50,765 nt of DNA from Alphaproteobacteria bacterium (GTDB taxonomy: Bacteria > Pseudomonadota > Alphaproteobacteria > Ferrovibrionales > Ferrovibrionaceae): NCBI GenBank assembly GCA_018336035.1, contig JAGXRD010000031.1, positions 1-50,765 of the forward strand, in the 5' to 3' direction. Numbering within the stretch: position 1 is the stretch's first letter; the number at the start of each line of letters is the position of its first letter. Below the pieces are notes generated by a model, which ran no database searches, was not told the DNA's origin, and was given only the letters and a program-made list of their open reading frames with translations. Shown one piece after another: positions 1 to 10,000 of the stretch. The translations under genes and the position numbers were made by a program.

Positions 1-2991
1 GGACTGCCTAAGCGGAATCTCGTTCGACTGGCCTCAATCGACGAGGATGCGCTGGGTGAAGAGATCGAAGTGCTCTGGGAACTGGAGCCTGGAGCTCATG
101 TGATCGAGCGGGCCGGACTGCCGCACATGACCGGACTGGATGACCCTTCGACACTTCAGGCCTTCCTTGATGCGGTGATTTGGGGGGCTGCGACGAACGC
201 CGATCGCGGATACCTCCAGGCGCCATTCCGCAGCGGTGTCAGCATCGAGGACTATCAGCTTGATCCACTCGTGCGCGCGATCGACATGGCGCGCACAAAT
301 CTTCTGATCGCCGATGACGTTGGCCTCGGGAAAACCATCGAGGCAGGGCTCGTCGTTCAGGAGATGCTCCTGCGTCACCGCGCCCGCACGGTTCTCGTGC
401 TCTGCCCTGCCTCGTTGCAGGAGAAGTGGCGCTTCGAGATGCAGGAAAAGTTCGGGCTAGAGTTCCGGATCGTCGATACGGACTACGTCAAGCGTCTGCG
501 CCGTGAGCGAGGTCTCCACGCCAATCCGTGGACGTCTTTTCCCCGTCTCATCACGTCGATGGATTGGGCCAAGCAGGGTGAAGGCTTACGCCTTCTGCGG
601 GACGCACTGCCCCCTCACGTGGGCCATCCCAGGAAGTTCGATCTACTGATCATCGACGAGGCTCACAACGTTGCCCCAACCGTCGGCCGCTATGCCGTTG
701 AAAGCCTCAGGACGCGGCTGGTTCGTCTGGCCGCGCCACACTTCCAGCACAAGCTCTTTCTCACTGCCACACCGCATGATGGTTACACCGAATCCTTCAC
801 CGCGCTCCTCGAACTTCTCGACGATCAGCGGTTTGCGAGAAACGTCCTCCCAAGCGACCCTCAGCTCGCCCGAGTGATGGTCCGTCGGCTGAAGAGCGAT
901 CTGGTCGATGCGAACGGCAAGCGCATCTACCCCGAGCGGCGGCTTGAGGCGCTGCCAGTGGAGTATAGCGAAGACGAGAGGGATGCCCGGCGGCAGCTGG
1001 AGGCATACATAAAGAGCCGCGAGGCCGGTGCTGATGGAGGGCGGGCCGTCGATCACTTCGTTCACCAGTTGCTGCGCAAGCGCCTATCTTCGTCTCCTGC
1101 AGCGTTTGTCGCGACACTGGGGCGGCATATCGCGACGATCGAGGGCCGTGCGGCCGGCGAGCGCAGCCAGAAGAAATTCGATGACCGCATCCTTCGGCGG
1201 GCGATTGCGAAAACCGAGGAAGATTACGCAGACGATGCTCAGCGGGACGCCGCCGAGGCTGAAGCGATTGAGGAAGCCGGCAAGCAAGTCAGGCCACCGA
1301 CCGACGAAGAACGCCGGATGTTGGACCGATTGCGGTCCTGGGCCCAACAGGCGGCTCGTCGGACCGATGCCAAGGCCACCGCAGTGCTGGATTGGCTGGC
1401 CAGTCACCTGAAGGACGGTGACGGGTGGACGAACGAGCGGGTGATCCTGTTCACGGAGTATCGCGCCACTCAGCAATGGATGCAGGAGATCCTCGCATCT
1501 CACGGCTTCGGGGGCGAGCGATTGGCACTCATCTATGGTGGCATGGACCCGAAAGAACGCGAGCCCGTGAAGGCCGCGTTCCAGGCCAACCCCTCGGTAT
1601 CTCCGGTGAGGATACTGCTGGCGACCGACGCCGCCTCCGAGGGCATTGATCTCCAGAACCACTGCCATCTGATGATCCACCTCGAAATCCCATACAACCC
1701 CAATGTGATGGAACAGCGGAACGGGCGTATCGACCGTCATGGTCAACGCGCGAGCGAGGTCGTCATCTGGCATCCGGTGGATGCTAAAGGAGGCCACGGT
1801 GACGATATCTTGCGTGCGCTTCGAAAATTGGATGCGATGCGCGCCGACATGGGGAGCGTGAACCCCGTCATCGCGCCTCAACTGCCCGACCTGCTCGAAG
1901 GGCGCCGCCGCGATCTCGACACGAGACAAGCCGAAGCCCGGATGGAGAAATCTCGTCGCTTCGTGAAGGCGGAGCGCGACCTTCGAGAACGTGTGGCCCA
2001 ACTTCATGAGCGGCTGAACGAGACCCGGCACGAACAGAGCCTCGTGCCCGACCACATCGAGCGAGCGGTACGCACCGCGTTGCGTCTAGCGGACAAACCC
2101 GACTTGGAGCCCGTTTCTCTGGTCGATGCACCAGATGGCGCGGTATTTCGAATGCCTCCGCTCTCGGGTTCCTGGTTCCGATGCCTTGAGGGTCTGGAAC
2201 ACCCCTACACGCAGAAGGTTCGTCCGATCACCTTCGACCACAAGGTCGCCAAGGGCCGTGACGACGTCGTACTCGTCCACCTGAACCATCGGCTCGTCCA
2301 GATGAGTCTCCGACTCCTGCGCGCTGAGATCTGGGCCCGTGACGACGTGAAGAAGCTTCATCGCGTAGCCGTCCGCTCGCTTCCGGATGGGCGGATCGAC
2401 GGGCCGGCGGTGGTGGTGATGTCGCGGCTCGTCGTGACGGGCGGGAACCATCACCGTCTGCACGAAGAACTCACGGAGGCTGGCGGCTACCTGCGCGATG
2501 CCGGTTTCCGGCGGGAGGAAAGGGTCACGGAAGTCCGACGATGGCTGGAGGTGTCACAACCCGCGGCTCTGTCGGATGCGACGTTTGACGCCTTGAGGAC
2601 GCGCTTCGACAAGCAGCGTGATTCCGTTCTGGCGGCCATTGAGGCACGTTCGAAGGACCGGCTGCGTTTCCTCGTGAACACGATAGAGATCCGGAAACGC
2701 AAGGAGGCCGAGGACATCCGCCAAGTATTGGACGATCTCGAACGAGCGCTGAAGACCGAGATTGCGGCGGAACAGCAGCCCTTGCAGCTTTCTCTGTTCT
2801 CCGAGGACGAACGCACTCAGCTCAAGCGTGATCGAGCGGCCCTCGAAGCACGCTTGGCCCGGATCCCCAAAGAGCGCGAGCAGGAGCTAAGCGCGATTGA
2901 GGAACGGCACTCCAATGCCGTCGAGCATACCTTCCCTGTGGCCGTGGTGCTGCTAGTTCCGAACTCCCTCGCGATGGAGAAGCGCGGATGA
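1..2991 (+). CDS. drmD: DISARM SNF2-like helicase DrmD, 5' partial
   Basis: The reading frame is open from base 1, so the true start lies upstream and 996 residues are visible. It is an SNF2/Rad54-type superfamily 2 helicase-like ATPase. Walker A (DDVGLGKT) is near visible residue 105, the Walker B box DEAH is at 219-222, and the C-terminal helicase motifs ATDAASEGIDLQ and QRNGRIDRHGQ lie near 541-582. The C-terminal third is rich in charged, probably coiled-coil helix. DrmD is the signature helicase of class 1 DISARM, a multi-gene system that blocks phage DNA. The stop codon overlaps the start of the methylase gene (ATGA), the first of several tight junctions in a five-gene operon. The ATPase residues look intact. 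The promoter and N-terminus cannot be judged. Confidence 0.93.
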   Translation, partial: GLPKRNLVRLASIDEDALGEEIEVLWELEPGAHVIERAGLPHMTGLDDPSTLQAFLDAVIWGAATNADRGYLQAPFRSGVSIEDYQLDPLVRAIDMARTNLLIADDVGLGKTIEAGLVVQEMLLRHRARTVLVLCPASLQEKWRFEMQEKFGLEFRIVDTDYVKRLRRERGLHANPWTSFPRLITSMDWAKQGEGLRLLRDALPPHVGHPRKFDLLIIDEAHNVAPTVGRYAVESLRTRLVRLAAPHFQHKLFLTATPHDGYTESFTALLELLDDQRFARNVLPSDPQLARVMVRRLKSDLVDANGKRIYPERRLEALPVEYSEDERDARRQLEAYIKSREAGADGGRAVDHFVHQLLRKRLSSSPAAFVATLGRHIATIEGRAAGERSQKKFDDRILRRAIAKTEEDYADDAQRDAAEAEAIEEAGKQVRPPTDEERRMLDRLRSWAQQAARRTDAKATAVLDWLASHLKDGDGWTNERVILFTEYRATQQWMQEILASHGFGGERLALIYGGMDPKEREPVKAAFQANPSVSPVRILLATDAASEGIDLQNHCHLMIHLEIPYNPNVMEQRNGRIDRHGQRASEVVIWHPVDAKGGHGDDILRALRKLDAMRADMGSVNPVIAPQLPDLLEGRRRDLDTRQAEARMEKSRRFVKAERDLRERVAQLHERLNETRHEQSLVPDHIERAVRTALRLADKPDLEPVSLVDAPDGAVFRMPPLSGSWFRCLEGLEHPYTQKVRPITFDHKVAKGRDDVVLVHLNHRLVQMSLRLLRAEIWARDDVKKLHRVAVRSLPDGRIDGPAVVVMSRLVVTGGNHHRLHEELTEAGGYLRDAGFRREERVTEVRRWLEVSQPAALSDATFDALRTRFDKQRDSVLAAIEARSKDRLRFLVNTIEIRKRKEAEDIRQVLDDLERALKTEIAAEQQPLQLSLFSEDERTQLKRDRAALEARLARIPKEREQELSAIEERHSNAVEHTFPVAVVLLVPNSLAMEKRG

Positions 2992-5900
2992 GCAACGATC
3001 ACGAGTGGCTGAACCTCATTGAAATCTCTGGGCCCTTTCTGGCGGTGCCCGTGCTGCGGGAGGTCTTCCCGCAAGGCCTCGAAGCTCTGCCTTCCGGGCG
3101 GCCTCAGCGGCTTCGTCGAACCTATGAGGAATGGCGCGATGCCGTCGACATGGACGACCTCGACCTTCCAGCGCTGCACGCGGCCTGGATCGACGACGTG
3201 CTGGTTACCGCGCTGGAAATGGATGAGACGGTGCTGCGCAAAGGCGCGACACTGCCTGAGAAGCTGACTGTCTCGATGCCCGAGCACGGGGTCAAGGTCG
3301 CGCCCGATCTGGCCGTGGTGAATCCGACGAACTCCGACGAACCGCTTCTGCTCATCCACGTCTATGAGCCGGACACAGATCTCGACGCGACGCGCCGTTT
3401 CGATGGCCTTGCTATCACCTCGGCCGACCGGATGGTCGCTCTGCTCAGGTCGACGGGATGCCCCACTGGCATCGTCACCAATGGCGAGCGCTGGATGCTC
3501 GTCCACGCGCCCGTCGGCGCCGTGGCAGGCTTCGCGAGCTGGTATGCGCGCCTCTGGGGGCAGGAACCGGAAGCGCTGCGCGCATTCGTCAGCCTTCTGG
3601 GCATCCGCCGCTTCTTCGGGCCCGACGAGAGCAAGCTGCCAGCCCTTTATGAGCGGTCCCTGAAGCACCAGGACGACGTGACCGAGGCGCTCGGGGAACA
3701 AGTTCGGCGCGCCGTCGAAGTGCTCGTTCAGGCCCTCGACCGCGCCGATCAGGATCGCAATCGCGAGCTCCTGCGTGACGTCGATCCGCGAGAACTTTAC
3801 GAGGCCGGTCTGACGGTCATGATGCGCCTCGTCTTCCTGCTATCGGCCGAGGAACGTGCCCTGCTCCTGCTCGGCGATCCCCGCTACGACTCTTTCTACG
3901 CCATCTCCAGCCTGCGGATGCAGCTGCGGGCGGATTCCGAAGAGATCCTTGAGCGTCGCCGATCCGCCTGGTCTCGGCTGCTCGCACTGTTTCGTGGCGT
4001 GTATGGCGGTATTGATCATCCGACGCTGCGGCTGCCAGCGCTCGGTGGTTCGCTGTTCGACCCCGATCGCTACCCGTTCCTAGAAGGACGCAAGAAGGGC
4101 ACGAGTTGGCGCACTGATCCGGCCGAACCACTGCCGATCGACGACCGCACCGTTCTGCTGCTGCTGGAAGCCATTCAGACCTTCGAAGGCCGCACGCTGT
4201 CCTACCGCGCGCTCGACGTTGAGCAGATCGGGCACGTCTATGAAGGTCTCCTCGAACGCACGGTGAAGCGCGTCGACGATGTCACGCTGGAACTCAATGG
4301 CGGCGCGAAGGCCAAGAGCCCGCGCGTGACGCTCGGCGAGATCGAGTCAGCGCGATTGGATGGCCAAGCGAAAGTGGCCGAACTGCTCAAGGAACGGAGC
4401 GAACGCTCGGACTCTGCCATCCGCAACGCCCTTGAGTGGGCGGCCGACGATCGTCTCGCCGCGCGCCTCCTCACCGTTTGCCGCGGCGACATCGGTCTAC
4501 GCGACCGCATCCTGCCCTACGCGCCCCTTCTGCGGACAGACCCCTGGGACTATCCGCTCGTCCACCACAAGGGCGCCTTCGTCGTCGTGCTCGGCGCCGA
4601 CCGGCGCGAGAGTGGTACGCACTACACGCCCAAGAATCTCACCGAAAAGATCGTCGAGGAGACGCTGACGCCCGTCGCCTATCGCGGCCCGGCCGAAGGC
4701 AAAGCGCCCGGTGACTGGGAACTCAAGAGCGCCGAGGAGTTGCTGGATCTGAAGATCTGCGACCCTGCCATGGGGTCCGGAGCGTTCCTGGTGCAGGCCT
4801 GCCGGTGGCTCTCTGATCGCCTGGTCGAGGCCTGGTCGACGGCTGAGGCCCGCGGCAAGCGGATCGACAGCGAAGGACGCATTTCCGACGAAGCAACGAC
4901 CGAGGGGTTCGACCCTCTGTCGCAAGACGTCGAGGAGCGAGCGATCGTGGCGCGTCGCCTCGTGGCGGAGCAGTGCCTTTACGGCGTCGACAAGAATCCG
5001 CTTGCCGTGGAGCTGGCCAAGCTCTCGCTCTGGCTCACCACCATGTCGAAGGGACGGCCTTTCGGCTTCCTCGACCACAACCTGCGCAGCGGTGACAGCC
5101 TTCTCGGGATCCATGAGATCAGGCAATTGACCGAGCTCAGCATGAACCCGAAAGGCACGAAGCAGCTCAGGCTGTTCGGTCGGAGCATCCAGGCTGCCGT
5201 AGAAAAGGCCATCGAACTGCGACTGCGTCTTCGCTCAATTCCAATCCGGGACATCGGTGACGTAGACGCCATGGCGGCACTCGACGCGGTATCCCGCAAG
5301 GCGCTCCTGCTACCGCAATGTGTGGCAGATGCGTTCGTCGGAATCATTCTCGCGGAAACGCGTGCGACGGAGCGGGCAGATCGATTGCAGGCACTTGAGG
5401 CCTTGGCCGACGCTGCAGCGAATGGAACCGATACCGCCATGGACCAACTGCGACGCGACGCGCTAGCCAATCTGCGCGTCGATGCACCTGATGGGCTCTC
5501 CCGAGATCCGTTCCACTGGGCACTAGAATTTCCCGAGGTCATTGCCAGCGACCGTGACGGTTTCGATGCATTCATAGGCAATCCACCATTCAATGGGGGC
5601 ACGCTGATAAGTGGCCGTCTTGGGCGAAGCTATTTGAAGTTCATTCAAACCAGCCTGACACCTAATGTACAAAGCGGTGGTCGCGGCGATCTATGTGCTT
5701 ATTTCTTTCTGCAGTCGTTCAAAAATCTCAGAAAAGACGGATGCCTAGGTTTAATTGGCACGAACACTGTTGGTGAAGGTGATACTCGCGAGATCGGCCT
5801 CAAGCAAATCACAGGAATAGGCGGGAATATTTATCGAGCAATCTCTAGTCTCAAGTGGCCCGGCAGTGCAAACCTTGAAATATCAATTGTCTGGATCATT

Positions 5901-7085
5901 TGCGGCCAATGGAACGGCCGCACAAACCTTGATGGTGAATTTGGATCTGGAATAGGTTCCTCTCTTTCTCGAGATGCTGGCTTTTCTCTTGATGGAGTAC
6001 AGGCCCTGCATTCAAACAAAGGTCTCGCCTGCGAAGGTGTGAAGACGCTTGGCATGGGCTTCGTGCTAGAGCCAAGTGAAGCTCTTGCGCTAATTGAGAA
6101 AGATAGCCGCAACATCAACATTATCCGGCCGTTCATCAATGGCGATGACGTCAACAGCAAGCCTGATCAGTCCCCAAGCAGATTTGTCATCGACTTTTTC
6201 GACCTTCCGGACGTCAGAGCTAGCGAATACTCAGATTGCTGGACGATCATTCAAGAACGCGTGAAACCTGAGCGGCAAAGGTTGAAGGATGATGGGGAGT
6301 TCGCTCTCCGGAATCCGCTTCCCCAGCGATACTGGCAGTTTGGAGACTCGCGTTTCAAGTTCCGAAAGAAAATATCTAAACTTGATAGAATAATTGTGGC
6401 AGTACAAACCAGCAAGTACATTGCGCCATGCTTTCTGCCAAACGAAATGATTTTTTCTCAGGCTCTCGTAATGATTGGGTCAGATGACCCAGCAATTCTT
6501 TGCGTCCTTAATTCATCTATTCATAGAGAATGGATCGCCGCCAACTGCTCCAGCCTGAAGAAAGACATCAGGTACCTTGTCTCTGATGGATTTAATACGT
6601 TCCCCTTTCCAAAACCAACCAATGCTTGTCGTGATGCTGGTACTGAGCTCTCGGAGGCTCGGGCTCAGTACATGATAGAGGAACAGATTGGACTTACCGC
6701 GACGTACAATAGAATTCATGATCCAGAATATTCCAGCCCATCGATCAATAGGCTTCGCGAAATACTAGCTCATGCGGACATGGTAACATGCGAAGGGTTC
6801 GGCTGGGGAGACATCGAACTCAATCACGGCTTTTACGAGCTTGAGTATCTCACAGAACGTGAGCGCTTGCGTTACAGCATCTGCGAAAAGGCTCGCGTCG
6901 AAGTTCTGCGTCGCTTAGCCGAACTGAACCGCCAGCGCTACCAGGAAGAGGTCGATCAGGGTCTGCATGGCGGAACGGCTGACTCAGACAAGTTGCGCGC
7001 GCGCAGATCGCGCGCCGATTCTGGGTCCGAATTGACGCTCGACCTCGAAGACATTCTCTCAACGACTAAAGAGGGGGGCGACTGA
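2988..7085 (+). CDS. drmMI: DISARM adenine-specific DNA methyltransferase DrmMI
   Basis: A 1365-residue N6-adenine methylase of the large Eco57I/type IIG-like kind. In class 1 DISARM it marks host DNA. The SAM-binding motif I DPAMGSGAF starts at residue 592 and the catalytic motif IV NPPF is at 865-868. An N-terminal region of about 550 residues precedes the catalytic core, and a target-recognition region follows motif IV. The start is the ATG overlapping the drmD stop. From about 5560 to 6850, the expected target-recognition part, base composition turns AT-rich: 20 of 60 bases in 6361-6420 are G or C, against 42 of 60 in 4501-4560. This suggests replacement of the specificity segment by recombination. 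The methylated sequence cannot be predicted here. Confidence 0.92.
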   Translation: MSNDHEWLNLIEISGPFLAVPVLREVFPQGLEALPSGRPQRLRRTYEEWRDAVDMDDLDLPALHAAWIDDVLVTALEMDETVLRKGATLPEKLTVSMPEHGVKVAPDLAVVNPTNSDEPLLLIHVYEPDTDLDATRRFDGLAITSADRMVALLRSTGCPTGIVTNGERWMLVHAPVGAVAGFASWYARLWGQEPEALRAFVSLLGIRRFFGPDESKLPALYERSLKHQDDVTEALGEQVRRAVEVLVQALDRADQDRNRELLRDVDPRELYEAGLTVMMRLVFLLSAEERALLLLGDPRYDSFYAISSLRMQLRADSEEILERRRSAWSRLLALFRGVYGGIDHPTLRLPALGGSLFDPDRYPFLEGRKKGTSWRTDPAEPLPIDDRTVLLLLEAIQTFEGRTLSYRALDVEQIGHVYEGLLERTVKRVDDVTLELNGGAKAKSPRVTLGEIESARLDGQAKVAELLKERSERSDSAIRNALEWAADDRLAARLLTVCRGDIGLRDRILPYAPLLRTDPWDYPLVHHKGAFVVVLGADRRESGTHYTPKNLTEKIVEETLTPVAYRGPAEGKAPGDWELKSAEELLDLKICDPAMGSGAFLVQACRWLSDRLVEAWSTAEARGKRIDSEGRISDEATTEGFDPLSQDVEERAIVARRLVAEQCLYGVDKNPLAVELAKLSLWLTTMSKGRPFGFLDHNLRSGDSLLGIHEIRQLTELSMNPKGTKQLRLFGRSIQAAVEKAIELRLRLRSIPIRDIGDVDAMAALDAVSRKALLLPQCVADAFVGIILAETRATERADRLQALEALADAAANGTDTAMDQLRRDALANLRVDAPDGLSRDPFHWALEFPEVIASDRDGFDAFIGNPPFNGGTLISGRLGRSYLKFIQTSLTPNVQSGGRGDLCAYFFLQSFKNLRKDGCLGLIGTNTVGEGDTREIGLKQITGIGGNIYRAISSLKWPGSANLEISIVWIICGQWNGRTNLDGEFGSGIGSSLSRDAGFSLDGVQALHSNKGLACEGVKTLGMGFVLEPSEALALIEKDSRNINIIRPFINGDDVNSKPDQSPSRFVIDFFDLPDVRASEYSDCWTIIQERVKPERQRLKDDGEFALRNPLPQRYWQFGDSRFKFRKKISKLDRIIVAVQTSKYIAPCFLPNEMIFSQALVMIGSDDPAILCVLNSSIHREWIAANCSSLKKDIRYLVSDGFNTFPFPKPTNACRDAGTELSEARAQYMIEEQIGLTATYNRIHDPEYSSPSINRLREILAHADMVTCEGFGWGDIELNHGFYELEYLTERERLRYSICEKARVEVLRRLAELNRQRYQEEVDQGLHGGTADSDKLRARRSRADSGSELTLDLEDILSTTKEGGD

Positions 7086-7087
7086 AC

Positions 7088-10000
7088 ATGGCCGATCTGA
7101 ACGCGACTACTGACCCCTCCGTCAACGCCTGGATCCTCAAAGGGGCGCCCGAATCGCCCCGTTATTCAGTGCGTATCAAGGTCGAGTCGATCACTCACGG
7201 CGCAATCGAAGAGGGCCACTGGGGCGTCGTTCTCGACGATGGCGGCAACGTTTCCGAGGTAGGCCGCATCCTTCGTATCCGCACGGACCTCGACGGCGCC
7301 ACGATCCATTTCGACCATCGGCACGCCGTCGATCCATCCGTGCCACTCACGGATCTCGGTTTGACCGCCCCGACCGGTCCGGCGACGCGACTACCATGGG
7401 ACGAGTTCCTCCGCATCCTGCAGCTGCTCGGCGTCTCAGACCCTAGCGCAGTGCCGCTGATCGACGATGTCGTCTACACCCGCGACCTCCTTGAACTCGC
7501 CGTGTGTGACGATCTGCTCGGCCCCGCCGGTGGCCCCCATGAGCTGATCAAGGACATGAGCGTCCGCGACCGCTATCTGGTCGGCAAGTTGGCGCCGCGC
7601 CGGCCGGATGTCGACCAGACTGCACGGGTCGAACCGGCCTCGGCAGCCGATGAGGCTGGCGACCTTGAGGATGAACGGACGGCGCCACTCCACGAGCCCG
7701 GCGCCGAGTTCGCCAGTGCATCGGGCCGGGTGGAGCCTGAAGACGACGCGCTCGACGAGATCGACACGACGAACAACCAGTCGCTGGTTCCCTCCAGCAT
7801 GGGCCTCACCTTCTGCGTGGCGCCCGATGTCGAGAATCTTGCCGTCGATGCACGGTGGGGCCGGTACGAGCGGGTCCCCAACGATGAACACGACATCGTC
7901 AAGACCAGGAAGAACCGCCAGACCGGTCGTGAAGAGGACGTGAAGGTCAAGGTCTGGCGGCGCATCCCGTGTGGTGGCGTCGTCACGGTTCCGCTCGTCG
8001 ACGGGCCGATCAAGCCGTCCACTCCAGATCCCGATCAACCGGACGTCCGCCTGCAGGGCACGGTTCGGACGAACAAAAAGGGGGAGCGCCTCGTCACCCT
8101 GTTCCTCGTGAATGGGCAGTTGGAACCCGACGACAACAAGGATCGCACCTGGCTGTTCCAGCCGGAGATCACCGTCGAGGCCCCCGACGATCACGCGGAC
8201 AAGTCGGTCTTTCGGCGTCGCCCCTCGAACGAAGTGGTGGTCGACGATCCGGAATACGACCGTCTCGCGCTCATCTATCGCAACCGGCTGGAGTTCGCGG
8301 TCGGACATGGGGTGTCCGTTCACGCCGATACAACGCGCGGGGACCCTACGAAGGCCCATCGCGTCAGAACCCAGATCATCCCGCGCTACGAAGTCGCCGT
8401 CACCGAAACACCGGGCCTTGATCCCAGGGACCGGCCTGCCATGCGGCGCATGGTCGACGAGGGCTGGCTCGACATGACGCGACTTGCGGAGATGGCACCG
8501 GACGCGTTGCGCGACGCTCTCTCGTGCCTCGTCGACGATTACTCCGTTTGGATCGGCGAGCAAAAAGCCCGGCTGGAGTCGGAGATCACCGGCTTCGACA
8601 CTCCGGGCAAGGACGTCGTCGCGCGCTGCGTGGAGATCCTGCGCCGTCTCCGAGAAGGCATGGACACTCTCTTCGCCGATCCGAAGGCACTGGAGGCATT
8701 CCGCTTCGCAAACCGGTCCATGGCGATGCAGCGTGTCCGCAGCATCTACGCTCTGAAACGTCGACGGAACGAAGCCGTCGACGTGACCACCTTGGACGTG
8801 CCGAAGAACAGATCGTGGCGTCCATTCCAGCTGGCGTTCCTGCTGCTGTCGATCCCGTCGCTCGCCGACCCGGCTCACCCGGACCGGACGAAGCCGGTCG
8901 AGGCGTTCGCCGATCTCCTCTGGTTCCCGACGGGTGGTGGCAAGACCGAGGCATATCTCGGCGTGGCGGCCTTCGCCATGGCCATGCGCCGCCTGAAGAA
9001 TGATCTTGGCGGCCTCGATGCATCACGCGGTCTCGCCGTCATCATGCGATACACGCTGCGACTCCTGACGTTGCAGCAGTTCCAGAGGGCAACGGCGCTA
9101 CTCTGCGCGATGGAGGTCATCCGTCGTACTGACGAGAAGACCTGGGGCAAGGAACCCTTCACGCTCGGCCTCTGGGTCGGCAATCGCGTGACACCGGGAA
9201 CGACCGAAGCGTCTCATCAGGCCGTCGAGGCCATTCGAAACAACGACCGTAACAAGGCGGGCATCGCTTCGCCTGCACAGCTGACCAGCTGCCCTTGGTG
9301 TGGATCGGAGATATCCGGTGGTCGCGACATACAGGTCGACAGGATCGCCGGACGAACGCTGATCCACTGTGGCGACAAGCTCGGCAATTGCGATTTCTCG
9401 AAGGCGAAATCCAATGGCCAGCCTCACCCGGGGCTTCCCGTGAAGGTCGTCGACGAGGAGATCTATCACCGCCCACCGACGATGATGATCGCGACCGTGG
9501 ACAAGTTCGCGATGATGGCGTGGCGTCCAGAGGTTCGGAACCTTTTCGGCCGTGTAGAGCAGGAATGCGGACGCCATGGATTGCTCTGGCCGAGTCACGA
9601 CTGCGGCACGGGGCACCGAGCGAGGGGGGTATATCCGGCCGCCAGTGTGAAGCCGGTCCGCGCAATTCGACCACCAGACTTGATCATACAGGACGAGTTC
9701 CACCTCATCAGCGGTCCGTTGGGCACCATGGTGGGTCTTTACGAAACGGCCGTCGACGAACTGAGCAGCTGGGTTCTGGGCGACGAGAAGGTTCGTCCCA
9801 AGGTCGTGGCTTCCACCGCGACCGTGCGGCGGGCCGACGACCAGGTGCGCAACGTTTTCATGCGCCGCATTTCCGTGTTTCCGCCTTCCGGCCTGGACGT
9901 CGAAGACAATTTCTTCTCGGTTCAGAGACCCATCCGCGAGAAACCCGGCCGACGGTACATGGGAATCTGCGCTCCCGGCAGCTCTCGCCCTGCAGTGCTG

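Noticed and set aside
1084-2055. 323-codon open frame on the minus strand inside drmD
   Set aside because: It lies opposite a conserved helicase, shows no recognisable domain, and long antisense frames are expected in GC-rich DNA.
7436-8878. 480-codon minus-strand frame inside drmA (and a similar 350-codon one at 9098-10150)
   Set aside because: Shadow frames of a conserved gene with H/R/D-rich non-protein-like composition.
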